Assembly (NCBI GenBank): GCA_942490995.1
Contig: CALOBG010000051.1
Coordinates: 62,001 to 126,000 of the forward strand
Length of the DNA stretch: 64,000 nt
From: UBA981 sp942490995
GTDB taxonomy: Bacteria > Pseudomonadota > Gammaproteobacteria > Ga0077536
Reading direction: 5' to 3'
Of this stretch, positions 44,628 to 53,691 are shown piece after piece (within the stretch, counting starts at the first letter, position 1; every line of letters starts with the position of its first letter). Under the pieces are notes generated by a model that was not told the DNA's origin, searched no databases, and was given only the letters and a program-made list of their open reading frames with translations. Made by a program: the position numbers and the translations under genes.

Positions 44628-44894
44628 TTACTCCAACGGCTCTATTTTATTGAGTGGTTTATGTTCCAGCGCCAAGTTCCAATCTTGCATTAGTTCGGCT
44701 TGGTGTATCGACAGCCATTCGAGAACCAACTGTTTCGCACGCGGAGGAAAATTTCCAGAAAGGATTTCTCCAGTTTCGATATTCACCCGGATTTCGGCCC
44801 CGCCATATTTCGCGTGGAAATGCGGAGGCGCATGATCTCGGTAATACATTGCAATTACGATTCCGAGAAATCGGGAGATCTCAGGCATGGCCAC
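44628..44894 (-). CDS. DUF4160 family protein
   Basis: 88 residues: MPEISRFLGIVIAMYYRDH, APPHFHAKYGGAEIRVNIET, GEILSGNFPPRAKQLVLEWL match DUF4160. It ends 4 bases before the DUF2442 start. The pair is suspected to be a toxin-antitoxin module, with DUF2442 as probable antitoxin; the biochemical role is not settled. Confidence 0.9.
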   Translation of the reverse strand: MAMPEISRFLGIVIAMYYRDHAPPHFHAKYGGAEIRVNIETGEILSGNFPPRAKQLVLEWLSIHQAELMQDWNLALEHKPLNKIEPLE

Positions 44895-44969
44895 ATTTTA
44901 CCTAAGAATGTAGATAGGGTACTGCTTTTGGACGTAAGGCCGAAAACGCCCTGAATCGGGGCCTGGAGC

Positions 44970-45064
44970 ACCTAACGCTCGCATGAGCCGCACTTGACGG
45001 CGACAACTGGAGCGGTAGCGAAAGGAGGAGCGGTCAAGTGTCGGCCTCGATGCGATTGTTAGAT
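44970..45064 (-). other. attC site (class T)
   Basis: Cores ACCTAAC (44970) and GTTAGAT (45058). Arms GCACTTGACGGCGACAAC and GCGGTCAAGTGTCGGC. Confidence 0.95.
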
Positions 45065-45071
45065 GGCGGTT

Positions 45072-45479
45072 TCATTGATAAGGATCCGGTAGCTTCAATA
45101 CTTTCCGAAATTGACCGATTTCCTGCTCACTGGCTCTTCTTGATTCTAGGTTAGCCGGTCCTCGCGTAAAAAAGTCGCTGCCGAGCCCAAAAGTCGCCAC
45201 CAATCTACCTCCAGCGTAAAACCTGATTATTTGCTTCGCAATGGGCGCTCCGTACCAGGGCGTTCCCCAGTTATCCGAATAGATGTTTGCCAGTTTACGA
45301 GCCTTCTCAACAATTACAGGATCCTGCACGCGAAGTATTACTTCATCTCGGTTGGTCGATACCTGGAGCGCGTCAGAAAACGGAATCGGCGGAGCGTTTT
45401 GTACTTCCGTTTCGAAGCAACCAGAAAGTAGTAGTGGCAGTGCCATTACGAACGTCGGGGCAAGATTAGTTCGAGCCAT
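45072..45479 (-). CDS. Putative lipoprotein (cassette)
   Basis: 135 residues with a signal peptide and lipobox LPLLLSGC, so the mature protein would start at Cys21. Then VSTNRDEVILRVQDPVIVEK and IIRFYAGGRLVATFGLGSDF. The ATG at 45479 is formed within the cassette's leading TTAGATG, leaving no room for a ribosome site inside the cassette. Function unknown. Confidence 0.7.
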   Translation of the reverse strand: MARTNLAPTFVMALPLLLSGCFETEVQNAPPIPFSDALQVSTNRDEVILRVQDPVIVEKARKLANIYSDNWGTPWYGAPIAKQIIRFYAGGRLVATFGLGSDFFTRGPANLESRRASEQEIGQFRKVLKLPDPYQ

Positions 45480-45582
45480 CTAACGCCAAGTTAACCCGCA
45501 CGTTACTGCGGGCTTGTTTTCAGTGAAAATGCGCAGCCACTTAAAACAAGCCCGCAGTAGCGTGTCGGCGTTGAACGCCTTG

Positions 45583-47188
45583 ATACTCATTGAGGCCCCC
45601 TCCTGGGACTTTCAGGCTTCATCAGCAAGCTGACGGTCCTGCACAATTGAGAGTTCATAGACTCAATGCCCAGAAGGAGACCTCAGATGCGATTTTATAA
45701 CACAGCCCATCAGCATTATTGTGGGATCGACTTACACGCGAAAACGATGTACGTGTGCATCATCAACCAGGCCGGCGAAACGGTTTTGCATTGCAATATG
45801 AAAACGGCGCCTGAGCCGCTTGCCAAAGCCATCGACCCCTACCGCGACGACCTCGTCATCAGTGTCGAATGTCTGTTTACCTGGTACTGGCTGGCCGATT
45901 GGTGTGCCCGCGAAGAGATCCCGTTCGTCCTCGGCCATGCGCTCTACATGAAAGCCATCCATGGCGGAAAGGCTAAGAATGACCGCATCGATTCAGAGAA
46001 GATTGCGCGCTTGCTCAAAGCCGGTATGTTGCCGCAGGCCTATGCCTATCCAGCCCGAATGCGGGCAACCCGGGATCTCCTGCGACGGCGCATGATGTTC
46101 GCCCGCTATCGGGGCGACCTCACCGCACACATCCAGAACACCGTCAGCCAATACAACCTGCCGCCCCTCGGGGCGCGAGCCGGACGTAAAAAGGAACGCA
46201 GCGACATCCCCGCGCACTTCCCCGATCCGGTGGTGCGACAGATGGTCGAATTAGATATCACGGTGATCGACCATCTGGATGAACAGTTACGGGTCTTGGA
46301 ACAAGACCTGGCGCTGAAAGCGAAGGCCCATGATGCCGGCGCTTTTCACTTGTTGCGTACCGTACCCGGGATCGGCGGGATCCTGTCAATGGTCATTCTC
46401 TACGAGATTGAAGATATCAAGCGGTTCCCAACCCTGGGCCAGTTTGCCTCCTATGCCCGCCTGGTCAAATGCGCGAAAGAGTCGGCGGGCAAGAAACTGG
46501 GCTATTCCGGCAAGAAGATTGGCAATGCATATCTCAAATGGGCCTTCAGTGAAGCGGTAGTGTTGTTCCTGAAAGGCAACGAGCCGGCTCAGAAAGCTGT
46601 CGCCCGACTGGCCAGTAAGCATGGCAAGGGTAAAGCGTTATCGATACTCGCCCATCGTCTCGGTCGTGCCGTGTACGTCATGCTCACAAAACGTCAACCT
46701 TTCGATGAGGCACGTTTCATGGCGACCTTATAACTATGGGAGGCGACCGTGACGCTGGACGTCTAACTGACCGGTGCGAACACACGACTTCGAATGAAGG
46801 CGCTGCGATAAAGATGAGATCGTCAACTTCGAGTCCATCAGGCGCACATGAAGCATGGTGGTCGGTCAGTCGCTTTGATTTTCGCGCGGTCGCGCTCCCG
46901 CCCAAACGTTTTTGAACTGTGGTCTGCCCCTGCTGCAAGCCTGCGACCAACTACCCGGTGATGTTGACACTTTGAATAGGAAGCATGCAGGGCCTGGAAG
47001 GAATTCTAGTGTTGGCTATCGCCTACCTTTAAACGCGATGGCCTGGAAAGCTCGATAGGTGTTTATTGCAGGCTATCTCCTGACAATGCTGTTGGAATCG
47101 AAGCCAGACGGACGTTCGAAAATGGAAAACTACCGAAGTCTATTCGGCGGGCCCTTTTTGCCCTTGACCACCGGGGGCCTCATAGGTG
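45583..47188 (+). mobile_element. IS110-family element A, copy 4 (intact)
   Basis: Same length as copy 2. Its few differences include GCTTTTCAC for GCTTATCAC and GGCGGGATCC for GGCCGGATCC. The downstream non-coding end 46734-47187 matches copy 2. Confidence 0.92.
45687..46733 (+). CDS. IS110-family transposase (element A, copy 4)
   Basis: 348 residues; changes from copy 2 include GAFHLLRTVPGIGGIL and SEAVVLF. Catalytic motifs are unchanged. Confidence 0.95.
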   Translation: MRFYNTAHQHYCGIDLHAKTMYVCIINQAGETVLHCNMKTAPEPLAKAIDPYRDDLVISVECLFTWYWLADWCAREEIPFVLGHALYMKAIHGGKAKNDRIDSEKIARLLKAGMLPQAYAYPARMRATRDLLRRRMMFARYRGDLTAHIQNTVSQYNLPPLGARAGRKKERSDIPAHFPDPVVRQMVELDITVIDHLDEQLRVLEQDLALKAKAHDAGAFHLLRTVPGIGGILSMVILYEIEDIKRFPTLGQFASYARLVKCAKESAGKKLGYSGKKIGNAYLKWAFSEAVVLFLKGNEPAQKAVARLASKHGKGKALSILAHRLGRAVYVMLTKRQPFDEARFMATL

Positions 47189-47386
47189 TTAGGCGGCGAT
47201 CTGCTCGAAGCTAAATTGGGGGATGTCTGCGCGGTCTTTTGCATGCTCGATTGTGATAGCCAAAATCTTCCCGGACGCATCTAGATCTAAGAGGGTGTTT
47301 TCATCCAGATCACGGGTTTCCGCGACCGGCGCTGCTTTAAACTCGATGTAAAGCGTGTCCGTTTCTTCAAAATACTTGATTTTCAT
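47189..47386 (-). CDS. DUF2283 family protein, copy 2
   Basis: 65 residues: MKIKYFEETDTLYIEFKA, DLDENTLLDLDASGKILAIT. The stop TAA (47189-47191) is in the attC core. Overlaps the upstream partner gene by 4 bases, the same design as at 23836-24290. Confidence 0.85.
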   Translation of the reverse strand: MKIKYFEETDTLYIEFKAAPVAETRDLDENTLLDLDASGKILAITIEHAKDRADIPQFSFEQIAA

Positions 47387-47619
47387 GGCTTATATGTCCG
47401 GTCGAAGAATGCGTTATGAATTGTCTTTTTGTCTTCCAGTAGGACCACGCGCAAATACTTACCGCTCGCTTCGGCTATTCTAGCCCATCGGCGTATTCTT
47501 CCATCAGCTTGAGCGATTTCGGCCTCCGGATTATCGACAACATACTGTATCCATTCGAGTTGAATATCAGCGCGATCGGGGCGCTTCCTCATGTGCTCGA
47601 AGTACTTAGTTGTCTTCAT
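47383..47619 (-). CDS. Putative toxin-like partner of a DUF2283 protein, copy 2
   Basis: 78 residues, MKTTKYFEHMRKRPDRADIQ, WIQYVVDNPEAEIAQADGRI, ending YLRVVLLEDKKTIHNAFFDR-TYKP. A diverged homologue of the gene at 23836. The conserved RRWARI and the His-Asn in TIHNAF are candidate functional residues. Confidence 0.72.
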   Translation of the reverse strand: MKTTKYFEHMRKRPDRADIQLEWIQYVVDNPEAEIAQADGRIRRWARIAEASGKYLRVVLLEDKKTIHNAFFDRTYKP

Positions 47620-47635
47620 TGAGTTTGCGACCGCC

Positions 47636-47731
47636 GCCTAACGCCGAGTTCAGCCGCCCTTGACGGCGACCGACCGGAGCGGCAGCGAAGGAAGGAAGCG
47701 GTCAAGGGTCGGCTGCAACGACGTGTTATGT
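47636..47731 (-). other. attC site (class T variant)
   Basis: Cores GCCTAAC (47636) and GTTATGT (47725). The right core departs from GTTAG, and the matching cassette end (ACATAAC at 48267) changes with it. Confidence 0.92.
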
Positions 47732-47744
47732 GCGTGCATCGGTT

Positions 47745-48038
47745 CTACAGTTGATACCGAGTTAGGTCCAGGGCACCGTGAAACACCCCCAAGATATCAA
47801 CGTTCTTGTCCGACCTTACGATGTATGCAATTCGGTAATGGCCGTAAAGTAATATTCGTACTGAACGGTTAGAGACCTGGTAGGGATAGCCGGCTTCAGG
47901 GAAGTCCACAAGAATCTGTGCCCTCTCGTAGATTCCAGAAACCACGCTTGCGGCTGCGCGCGGATTTTCGATAGCGATATATTCAAAAATATCCTCGAGC
48001 CAGCGCTGCGCTTCAGCGGTCCAGTTTAGCTCTGCCAT
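47745..48038 (-). CDS. RelE/ParE-family toxin
   Basis: 97 residues: AELNWTAEAQRWLEDIFEYIA, then FPEAGYPYQVSNRSVRILLY, GHYRIAYIVRSDKNVDILGVF typical of ParE-like toxins (gyrase poison or mRNA interferase fold). It overlaps the upstream antitoxin gene by 13 bases. Confidence 0.92.
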   Translation of the reverse strand: MAELNWTAEAQRWLEDIFEYIAIENPRAAASVVSGIYERAQILVDFPEAGYPYQVSNRSVRILLYGHYRIAYIVRSDKNVDILGVFHGALDLTRYQL

Positions 48039-48211
48039 GACCGGATGCGCCGGCCCATCTCTTCGTTAGATATTGTTCGTCCCGCTTCGGAGTCAGCTAA
48101 CCCGCGCTGAATCATGACGTGAAATGCTAGTTCGCGGACTATTTCCTCGCTGGAGCTGTCATCCGGCTGTTGTTCTAGCAGTTGCTTCAGATCGTCTTTC
48201 GCCGTACTCAT
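48026..48211 (-). CDS. Antitoxin of ParE/RelE module
   Basis: 61 residues, helical: ELAFHVMIQRGLADSEAGRT, ISNEEMGRRIRSW. It has the form of addiction-module antitoxins whose C-terminal helix wraps the toxin. It precedes and overlaps the toxin gene. Confidence 0.82.
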   Translation of the reverse strand: MSTAKDDLKQLLEQQPDDSSSEEIVRELAFHVMIQRGLADSEAGRTISNEEMGRRIRSWQS

Positions 48212-48266
48212 CGTCTAGTTCCAAGCCTGGGCATGAGGTAAGGATACACGTCAATTCTCCTCACGC

Positions 48267-48376
48267 ACATAACGCTCGGATAACCTGCGTGCTACTGCGG
48301 GCTTGTTTTGAGTGAAAATGCGCAGCCACTCCAAACAAGCCCGCAGTAGCACGTCAGGTTGATCCGCTGGTTAGGC
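48267..48376 (-). other. attC site (class H)
   Basis: Cores ACATAAC (48267) and GTTAGGC (48370). The right core holds the higA stop. Confidence 0.95.
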
Positions 48377-48658
48377 GGCGGACAGATTCTCAACTTTGAG
48401 CTTACCAAGCTGTTGCTCCGTTACCCACAAATCATAATGCATTTGCTGGTTTAGCCAGCTTTCAGGCGACGTGCTAAATGCTTTTGCCAATCGTAGCGCC
48501 ATTTCAGGACTGATCCCGGCTCGGCCATTAAGGATTGCTGACAGTGTTTTTCGGCTAACGCCAAGCCCTTCAGCCGCTCGCGTAACGCTGAGTCCCAGAG
48601 GTTCCAGGCAGAGTTGCTTTAGCACTTCACCCGGATGCGGCGGATTGTGCATTTTCAT
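48371..48658 (-). CDS. higA: HigA-family antitoxin
   Basis: 95 residues with an XRE helix-turn-helix: HNPPHPGEVLKQLCLEPLG, LSVTRAAEGLGVSRKTLSAI, LNGRAGISPEMALRLAKAF. It binds HigB and its own promoter. Stop TAA in the attC core. Confidence 0.94.
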   Translation of the reverse strand: MKMHNPPHPGEVLKQLCLEPLGLSVTRAAEGLGVSRKTLSAILNGRAGISPEMALRLAKAFSTSPESWLNQQMHYDLWVTEQQLGKLKVENLSAA

Positions 48659-48936
48659 CAGTGATAGTCCTCAAGATCTACATCGACAGCGTCCTCGCCA
48701 TCGAATCTATAAGTGATACGCAAATTGCCAGAGACGCGTACGGACCAAGTACCTTTTCGTTTACCCTTCAATTCATGGAGAACCAAGCCCGGCAGGTTCA
48801 TATCCTGAGGTCGAATTGAAACTTGCAGCCGGCCGAGTATCAGACGGATGCGAGGTTCTAAGGCTGCCGGAATACCGGACTTCGTGCCGCGCACGAAATA
48901 TCGCTCTAAACCCCGATGCTTGAAATTTCGGATCAC
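48658..48936 (-). CDS. higB: HigB-family toxin
   Basis: 92 residues: MIRNFKHRGLERYFVRGTKS, LHELKGKRKGTWSVRVSGNL, RITYRFDGEDAVDVDLEDYH, the plasmid-maintenance killer type. It is a ribosome-dependent mRNA interferase. Toxin first, antitoxin second, as usual for HigBA. Confidence 0.94.
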   Translation of the reverse strand: MIRNFKHRGLERYFVRGTKSGIPAALEPRIRLILGRLQVSIRPQDMNLPGLVLHELKGKRKGTWSVRVSGNLRITYRFDGEDAVDVDLEDYH

Positions 48937-48984
48937 AACACCTAGCGTAACCCATCCGGTTACACGTTACAACGAACTCGAGCC

Positions 48985-49094
48985 GCCTAACGCTCGGATA
49001 ACCTGCGTGCTACTGCGGGCTTGTTTTGAGTGAACATGCGCAGCCACTCCAAACAAGCCTGCAGTAGCACGTCAGGTTGATCCGCTGGTTAGAT
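48985..49094 (-). other. attC site (class H)
   Basis: Cores GCCTAAC (48985) and GTTAGAT (49088). Confidence 0.96.
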
Positions 49095-49471
49095 TGCACT
49101 CGCACTGTTTCCCGACTCCCGTTCAGCTACAACGACATTTACAACTGGCAACGTCCTGGTGTCTGCTTGCCTTTCTGGCGTGTGGCCTAAAGTTTAGCCA
49201 AATAGCTCGAATTCGGAAGCAGATTTCGCAAGAGCGACATCACGCCACGCGTCCCGGAGGCTAGCCCTAACTTTAGCTGCTCGCTTTGGTCTTCGCGACT
49301 ACTTCTCGGGTACGAGCTGGCTACTGCGCTTCCGATGTTTCGTTAGCCCGACATTGCTCCACTTCCCCCGGAGGCTAGCAAGGAAACGCTGTATTGCTAC
49401 AACGTGTCCGGTGGCTACGGCCGAAGCGTCTCCCTTCTACGGCAAAGTGCTTCGAGCAATGGGTAACTGCA
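49095..49471 (-). other. ORF-less cassette family N1, copy 3
   Basis: 377 bp. The conserved blocks are retained; no frame longer than a few dozen codons on either strand. Confidence 0.87.
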
Positions 49472-49581
49472 ATCTAACGCTCGGATAACCTGCGTGCTAC
49501 TGCGGGCTTGTTTTGAGTGAAAATGCGCAGCCACTCCAAACAAGCCCGCAGTAGCACGTCAGGTTGATCCGCTGGTTAGAT
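49472..49581 (-). other. attC site (class H)
   Basis: Cores ATCTAAC (49472) and GTTAGAT (49575). It separates two N1 copies directly. Confidence 0.96.
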
Positions 49582-49958
49582 TGCACACGCACTGTTTCCC
49601 GACTCCCGTTCTGCGACGACGACATTTACAACTGGAAACGTCCTGGTGGCTGCTTGCCTTTCTGATGTGTGGCCTAAAGATTAGCCAAACAGCTTGAATT
49701 CGATAGCAGCTTTCGCAAGAGCGACATCACGCCACACGTCCCGGAGGCTAGCCCTAACCTTAGCTGCAAGCTTCGGTCTTCGCGACTACTTTTCGGGTAC
49801 GACCTGGCTGCTGCACTTCTGATGTTTCGTTAGCCCGACATTGCTCCACTTCCCCCGGAGGCTAGCAAGGAAACGCTGTTTTGCTAAAACTTGTCCGGTG
49901 GCTACCGGCAAAGCGTTTCCCTTATTCGGCAAAGTGCTTCGAGCAATGGGTAACTGCA
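49582..49958 (-). other. ORF-less cassette family N1, copy 4
   Basis: 377 bp, adjacent to copy 3, with scattered substitutions but no length change. Confidence 0.87.
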
Positions 49959-50056
49959 ATCTAACGCTCGCATGAGCCGCACTTGACGGCGGCCGACCGG
50001 AGCGGCAGCGCAGGGAAAGCCGCGGTCAAGTGTCGGCCTCGATGCGATTGTTAGAT
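49959..50056 (-). other. attC site (class T)
   Basis: Cores ATCTAAC (49959) and GTTAGAT (50050). It encodes the RIEADT tail of the adjacent antitoxin. Confidence 0.95.
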
Positions 50057-50277
50057 GCCGCTTTCTCCAAGCGTTCCGCCAACCATACTTTTATAATGGA
50101 CTGCCGCGTGACTCCTAAACGTCCCGCTTCCCGATCGAGAGACTCGATCATCCATTTGGGAAAATCTACATTCACGCGCTTCTGCTCTTGAAGAGAGCGC
50201 CTTGCTTTCGACATATCCAACGCAGCCGTAACGTCTTTTCCCGAGTCGAAATCAGCGTCAAATTTTTTAGCTTTCAT
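50026..50277 (-). CDS. brnA: BrnA-like antitoxin, duplicate cassette copy 1
   Basis: 83 residues: FDADFDSGKDVTAALDMSKA, a CopG-like ribbon-helix-helix RVNVDFPKWMIESLDREAGR, LGVTRQSIIKVWLAERL. The frame runs past the core, so RIEADT is attC-encoded. It starts 10 bases inside the brnT 3' end. Near-identical copy at 61618. Confidence 0.9.
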   Translation of the reverse strand: MKAKKFDADFDSGKDVTAALDMSKARRSLQEQKRVNVDFPKWMIESLDREAGRLGVTRQSIIKVWLAERLEKAASNNRIEADT

Positions 50278-50530
50278 AAATCTCGACCTCTTCCGGTCTG
50301 GAACGGCGTACTGAGATCAGTCGAATCCTCGAGTTCCGCGGAGTATAGATTGCCGACCATATACGTTCGCCAATCCGACCAATCGCCATAACTCGTGGTT
50401 CATCGACTGTATTTGCCGGAATTTCAAGGAGATGTGGATCGTCCCAAAGGGTTTGGGCCGACTCGAAATCAATGCCATGCTTGTCCAGATTTCGCTGGCT
50501 TTTGGCTCGGTCGTATTCGAATACCGGCAT
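50267..50530 (-). CDS. brnT: BrnT-family toxin, duplicate cassette copy 1
   Basis: 87 residues: FEYDRAKSQRNLDKHGIDFE, SAQTLWDDPHLLEIPANTVD, EPRVMAIGRIGERIWSAIYT and IRLISVRRSRPEEVEIYES. A RelE-fold ribonuclease toxin. The inverted repeat GGTATA-N5-TATACC at 50531-50547 abuts the start codon, a likely operator. Confidence 0.93.
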   Translation of the reverse strand: MPVFEYDRAKSQRNLDKHGIDFESAQTLWDDPHLLEIPANTVDEPRVMAIGRIGERIWSAIYTPRNSRIRLISVRRSRPEEVEIYES

Positions 50531-50547
50531 GGTATAGAAAATATACC
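50531..50547. promoter_or_regulatory. Probable brnTA operator
   Basis: Inverted repeat GGTATA-GAAAA-TATACC immediately before the brnT start; AT-rich in a GC-rich setting, consistent with a promoter covered by the antitoxin. Identical at 62123-62139. Confidence 0.65.
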
Positions 50548-50676
50548 AAAATGCCCGATTGTGCTACGCATGGGTTTCCTGCGGCATCTAACGCCGCAAT
50601 GAGCCGCACTTGACGGCGACCGACCGGAGCGGTAGCGCAGGAAGGGAGCGGTCAAGTGTCGGACTCCATTGCATTG

Positions 50677-52286
50677 ATACTCATTGAGGCCCCCTCCTGG
50701 GACTTTCAGGCTTCATCAGCAAGCTGACGGTCCTGCACAATTGAGAGTTCATAGACTCAATGCCCAGAAGGAGACCTCAGATGCGATTTTATAACACAGC
50801 CCATCAGCATTATTGTGGGATCGACTTACACGCGAAAACGATGTACGTGTGCATCATCAACCAGGCCGGCGAAACGGTTTTGCATTGCAATATGAAAACG
50901 GCGCCTGAGCCGCTTGCCAAAGCCATCGACCCCTACCGCGACGACCTCGTCATCAGTGTCGAATGTCTGTTTACCTGGTACTGGCTGGCCGATTGGTGTG
51001 CCCGCGAAGAGATCCCGTTCGTCCTCGGCCATGCGCTCTACATGAAAGCCATCCATGGCGGAAAGGCTAAGAATGACCGCATCGATTCAGAGAAGATTGC
51101 GCGCTTGCTCAAAGCCGGTATGTTGCCGCAGGCCTATGCCTATCCAGCCCGAATGCGGGCAACCCGGGATCTCCTGCGACGGCGCATGATGTTCGCCCGC
51201 TATCGGGGCGACCTCACCGCACACATCCAGAACACCGTCAGCCAATACAACCTGCCGCCCCTCGGGGCGCGAGCCGGACGTAAAAAGGAACGCAGCGACA
51301 TCCCCGCGCACTTCCCCGATCCGGTGGTGCGACAGATGGTCGAATTAGATATCACGGTGATCGACCATCTGGATGAACAGTTACGGGTCTTGGAACAAGA
51401 CCTGGCGCTGAAAGCGAAGGCCCATGATGCCGGCGCTTATCACTTGTTGCGTACCGTACCCGGGATCTGACGTCGGATCCTGTCAATGGTCATTCTCTAC
51501 GAGATTGAAGATATCAAGCGGTTCCCAACCCTGGGCCAGTTTGCCTCCTATGCCCGCCTGGTCAAATGCGCGAAAGAGTCGGCGGGCAAGAAACTGGGCT
51601 ATTCCGGCAAGAAGATTGGCAATGCATATCTCAAATGGGCCTTCAGTGAAGCGGTACCGTGTTGTTCCTGAAAGGCAACGAGCCGGCTCAGAAAGCTGTC
51701 GCCCGACTGGCCAGTAAGCATGGCAAGGGTAAAGCGTTATCGATACTCGCCCATCGTCTCGGTCGTGCCGTGTACGTCATGCTCACAAAACGTCAACCTT
51801 TCGATGAGGCACGTTTCATGGCGACCTTATAACTATGGGAGGCGACCGTGACGCTGGACGTCTAACTGACCGGTGCGAACACACGACTTCGAATGAAGGC
51901 GCTGCGATAAAGATGAGATCGTCAACTTCGAGTCCATCAGGCGCACATGAAGCATGGTGGTCGGTCAGTCGCTTTGATTTTCGCGCGGTCGCGCTCCCGC
52001 CCAAACGTTTTTGAACTGTGGTCTGCCCCTGCTGCAAGCCTGCGACCAACTACCCGGTGATGTTGACACTTTGAATAGGAAGCATGCAGGGCCTGGAAGG
52101 AATTCTAGTGTTGGCTATCGCCTACCTTTAAACGCGATGGCCTGGAAAGCTCGATAGGTGTTTATTGCAGGCTATCTCCTGACAATGCTGTTGGAATCGA
52201 AGCCAGACGGACGTTCGAAAATGGAAAACTACCGAAGTCTATTCGGCGGGCCCTTTTGCCCTTGACCACCGGGGGCCTCATAGGTG
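50677..52286 (+). mobile_element. IS110-family element A, copy 5 (transposase broken)
   Basis: Full-length element with normal ends and non-coding region; the transposase frame is disturbed at two points. Confidence 0.9.
50781..51832 (+). pseudogene. IS110-A transposase copy 5, disrupted
   Basis: Normal up to RTVPGI, where GGGATCTGACGTCGGATCC replaces GGGATCGGCCGGATCC and gives a TGA stop at 51468-51470. A second change, GCGGTACCGTG for GCGGCCGTG, shifts the frame near 51655. Could be mutation or sequencing error. Confidence 0.88.
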
Positions 52287-52316
52287 TTAGGTGGCGTTCT
52301 ACGGAAATTCTAGCCA

Positions 52317-53105
52317 TTAGTCGGCCCGTTCTTCGAGCATAGATTGGAGTTCATACAGCTTTTCGCGCTGCCCCTCTGTTATGAATCCACGCTCCTTAAA
52401 GAATTGGTGCACATCATCGACGAATAGACTCGTATCGAACCAATAGCAACGGTTAGCGAGATAGTAGATATAGTCGAAAAGATCTTCGTCATTTTCGCGT
52501 TGTTTATTGCGTTCTGGCGATTCTCGACCGGATATTAATCCTTGGCTTTTTAGGTGGAAGAAGCACTTTGCACACGCTTTTACATCAGCTTTTGCGTCAT
52601 GGGCGGATGGAAACCCTTCTCCAAACAACTTCGTGTGAAGTTCGGTAAGTGATGGCCATTTGTAGCCCCGTGGCCCCTTTTTGATCTTGCAAAGTTCTGC
52701 GGTGGACCGCATCGTGCAAAATCGGGCCTTTTTCTCCAACGGATTCTTTACCCTACCTAGTCGGAAATATTCCGCTGCGATAACTCGCTCATCAAATTGA
52801 ATATTGTGTGCCACCAATGTGTCCGTGGCTTTAAGGTCTTTCGAGAAGGCTCGGAGTGCCGTGCCTATGCGAATTCCCAGCTTACTGGCAGATTCCGTGG
52901 AAATTCCGTGAACCCGCGTTGCGCTTAGCGGAATTTCGAAGCCTTCCGGCTGGATAATGAACGATTGAGATCGCATTTCTGCGCCCGATTCATCAGTCAG
53001 AATCCATGCTATCTGGACTAGACGGGGCCACGACCAATAGTCTGATGGTGGAGCTTCGTAATCATCCGGCAGGCCGGCTGTCTCGGTATCGCAGAAGAGA
53101 TACAT
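52317..53105 (-). CDS. DEDDh-family 3'-5' exonuclease
   Basis: 262 residues from the ATG at 53105 (a GTG at 53117 is possible). Exo I: YLFCDTETAGLPDDYEAP with Asp and Glu. Exo II: DTLVAHNIQFDERVIAAEYF with Asp. Exo III: GFPSAHDAKADVKACAKCFF with the H-x4-D of the DEDDh type. Related to the DNA polymerase III epsilon fold; substrate unknown. A large cassette gene, possibly defence- or repair-related by inference only. Confidence 0.9.
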   Translation of the reverse strand: MYLFCDTETAGLPDDYEAPPSDYWSWPRLVQIAWILTDESGAEMRSQSFIIQPEGFEIPLSATRVHGISTESASKLGIRIGTALRAFSKDLKATDTLVAHNIQFDERVIAAEYFRLGRVKNPLEKKARFCTMRSTAELCKIKKGPRGYKWPSLTELHTKLFGEGFPSAHDAKADVKACAKCFFHLKSQGLISGRESPERNKQRENDEDLFDYIYYLANRCYWFDTSLFVDDVHQFFKERGFITEGQREKLYELQSMLEERAD

Positions 53106-53115
53106 CGGCCGAGCC

Positions 53116-53213
53116 ACCTAACGCCCGCATGAGCCGCACTTGACGGCGGCCGACCGGAGCGGCAGCGCAGGGAAAGCCGCGGTCAAGTGTCGGCCTCCAT
53201 GCGATTGTTAGAT
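53116..53213 (-). other. attC site (class T)
   Basis: Cores ACCTAAC (53116) and GTTAGAT (53207). Confidence 0.95.
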
Positions 53214-53571
53214 TGCAACGCCACTTTGCTCACGACCCCTTTCGCACTAACCACTGCAAACGTTCTGCTCAAAGCTTACGCTTCCTGGCAGCGGCTTCAA
53301 ACCTTGCGATGAAGCGAGGCTTCTGCTTCCAGCAGCGCCACCACCCAGTCCGACAGAGCGGCAACGGCTTTCCAAGTGACTGGCTGTAGGCCAGATTGTG
53401 TTGGATACCGTGAAACAACGGAGCGTCCCATTCGCTCTAGGAACTTCCGCGCTTGGCGATGCGGGCCTCGCTTCTCCCAACGCGACTAGCCCGTAGCAAG
53501 CCTGGAGCGAAGGCTGCAGTGCTGGTTGTTGCATCGGATTTCGAAATGTTGGTGCAATCGGTCTCGGTGCA
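53214..53571 (-). other. ORF-less cassette family N2, copy 1
   Basis: 358 bp. It shares with copy 3 the start TGCAACGCCACT, the block GAAACAACGGAG-GTCCCATTCG-TCTAGG, CTTCCGCGCTTGGCGATGCG and the end CGGTCTCGGTGCA. No convincing frame. Confidence 0.85.
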
Positions 53572-53691
53572 ATCTAACGCCAAGTTAACCCGCGCGTTAC
53601 TGCGGGCTTGTTTTGAGTGAACATGCGCAGCCACTCCAAACAAGCCCGCAGTAACGGGTCGGGTTGAACGATTTGTTAGATTGCAACGCCA
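53572..53691 (-). other. attC site (class H variant)
   Basis: Cores ATCTAAC (53572) and GTTAGAT (53685). Arms CGCGTTACTGCGGGCTTG and CAAGCCCGCAGTAACGGG. Confidence 0.95.

Larger units (their letters stand above)
45478..47194 (-). other. attC site (class H variant) split by IS110-A copy 4
   Basis: Core ATCTAAC (45478), arms CACGTTACTGCGGGCTTG and CAAGCCCGCAGTAGCGTG, insertion, core GTTAGGC at 47188-47194. It shows that element A is not restricted to class T sites. Confidence 0.9.
50586..52292 (-). other. attC site (class T) split by IS110-A copy 5
   Basis: Core ATCTAAC (50586), arms around GCACTTGACGGCGACC, insertion, core GTTAGGT at 52286-52292. Confidence 0.9.
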
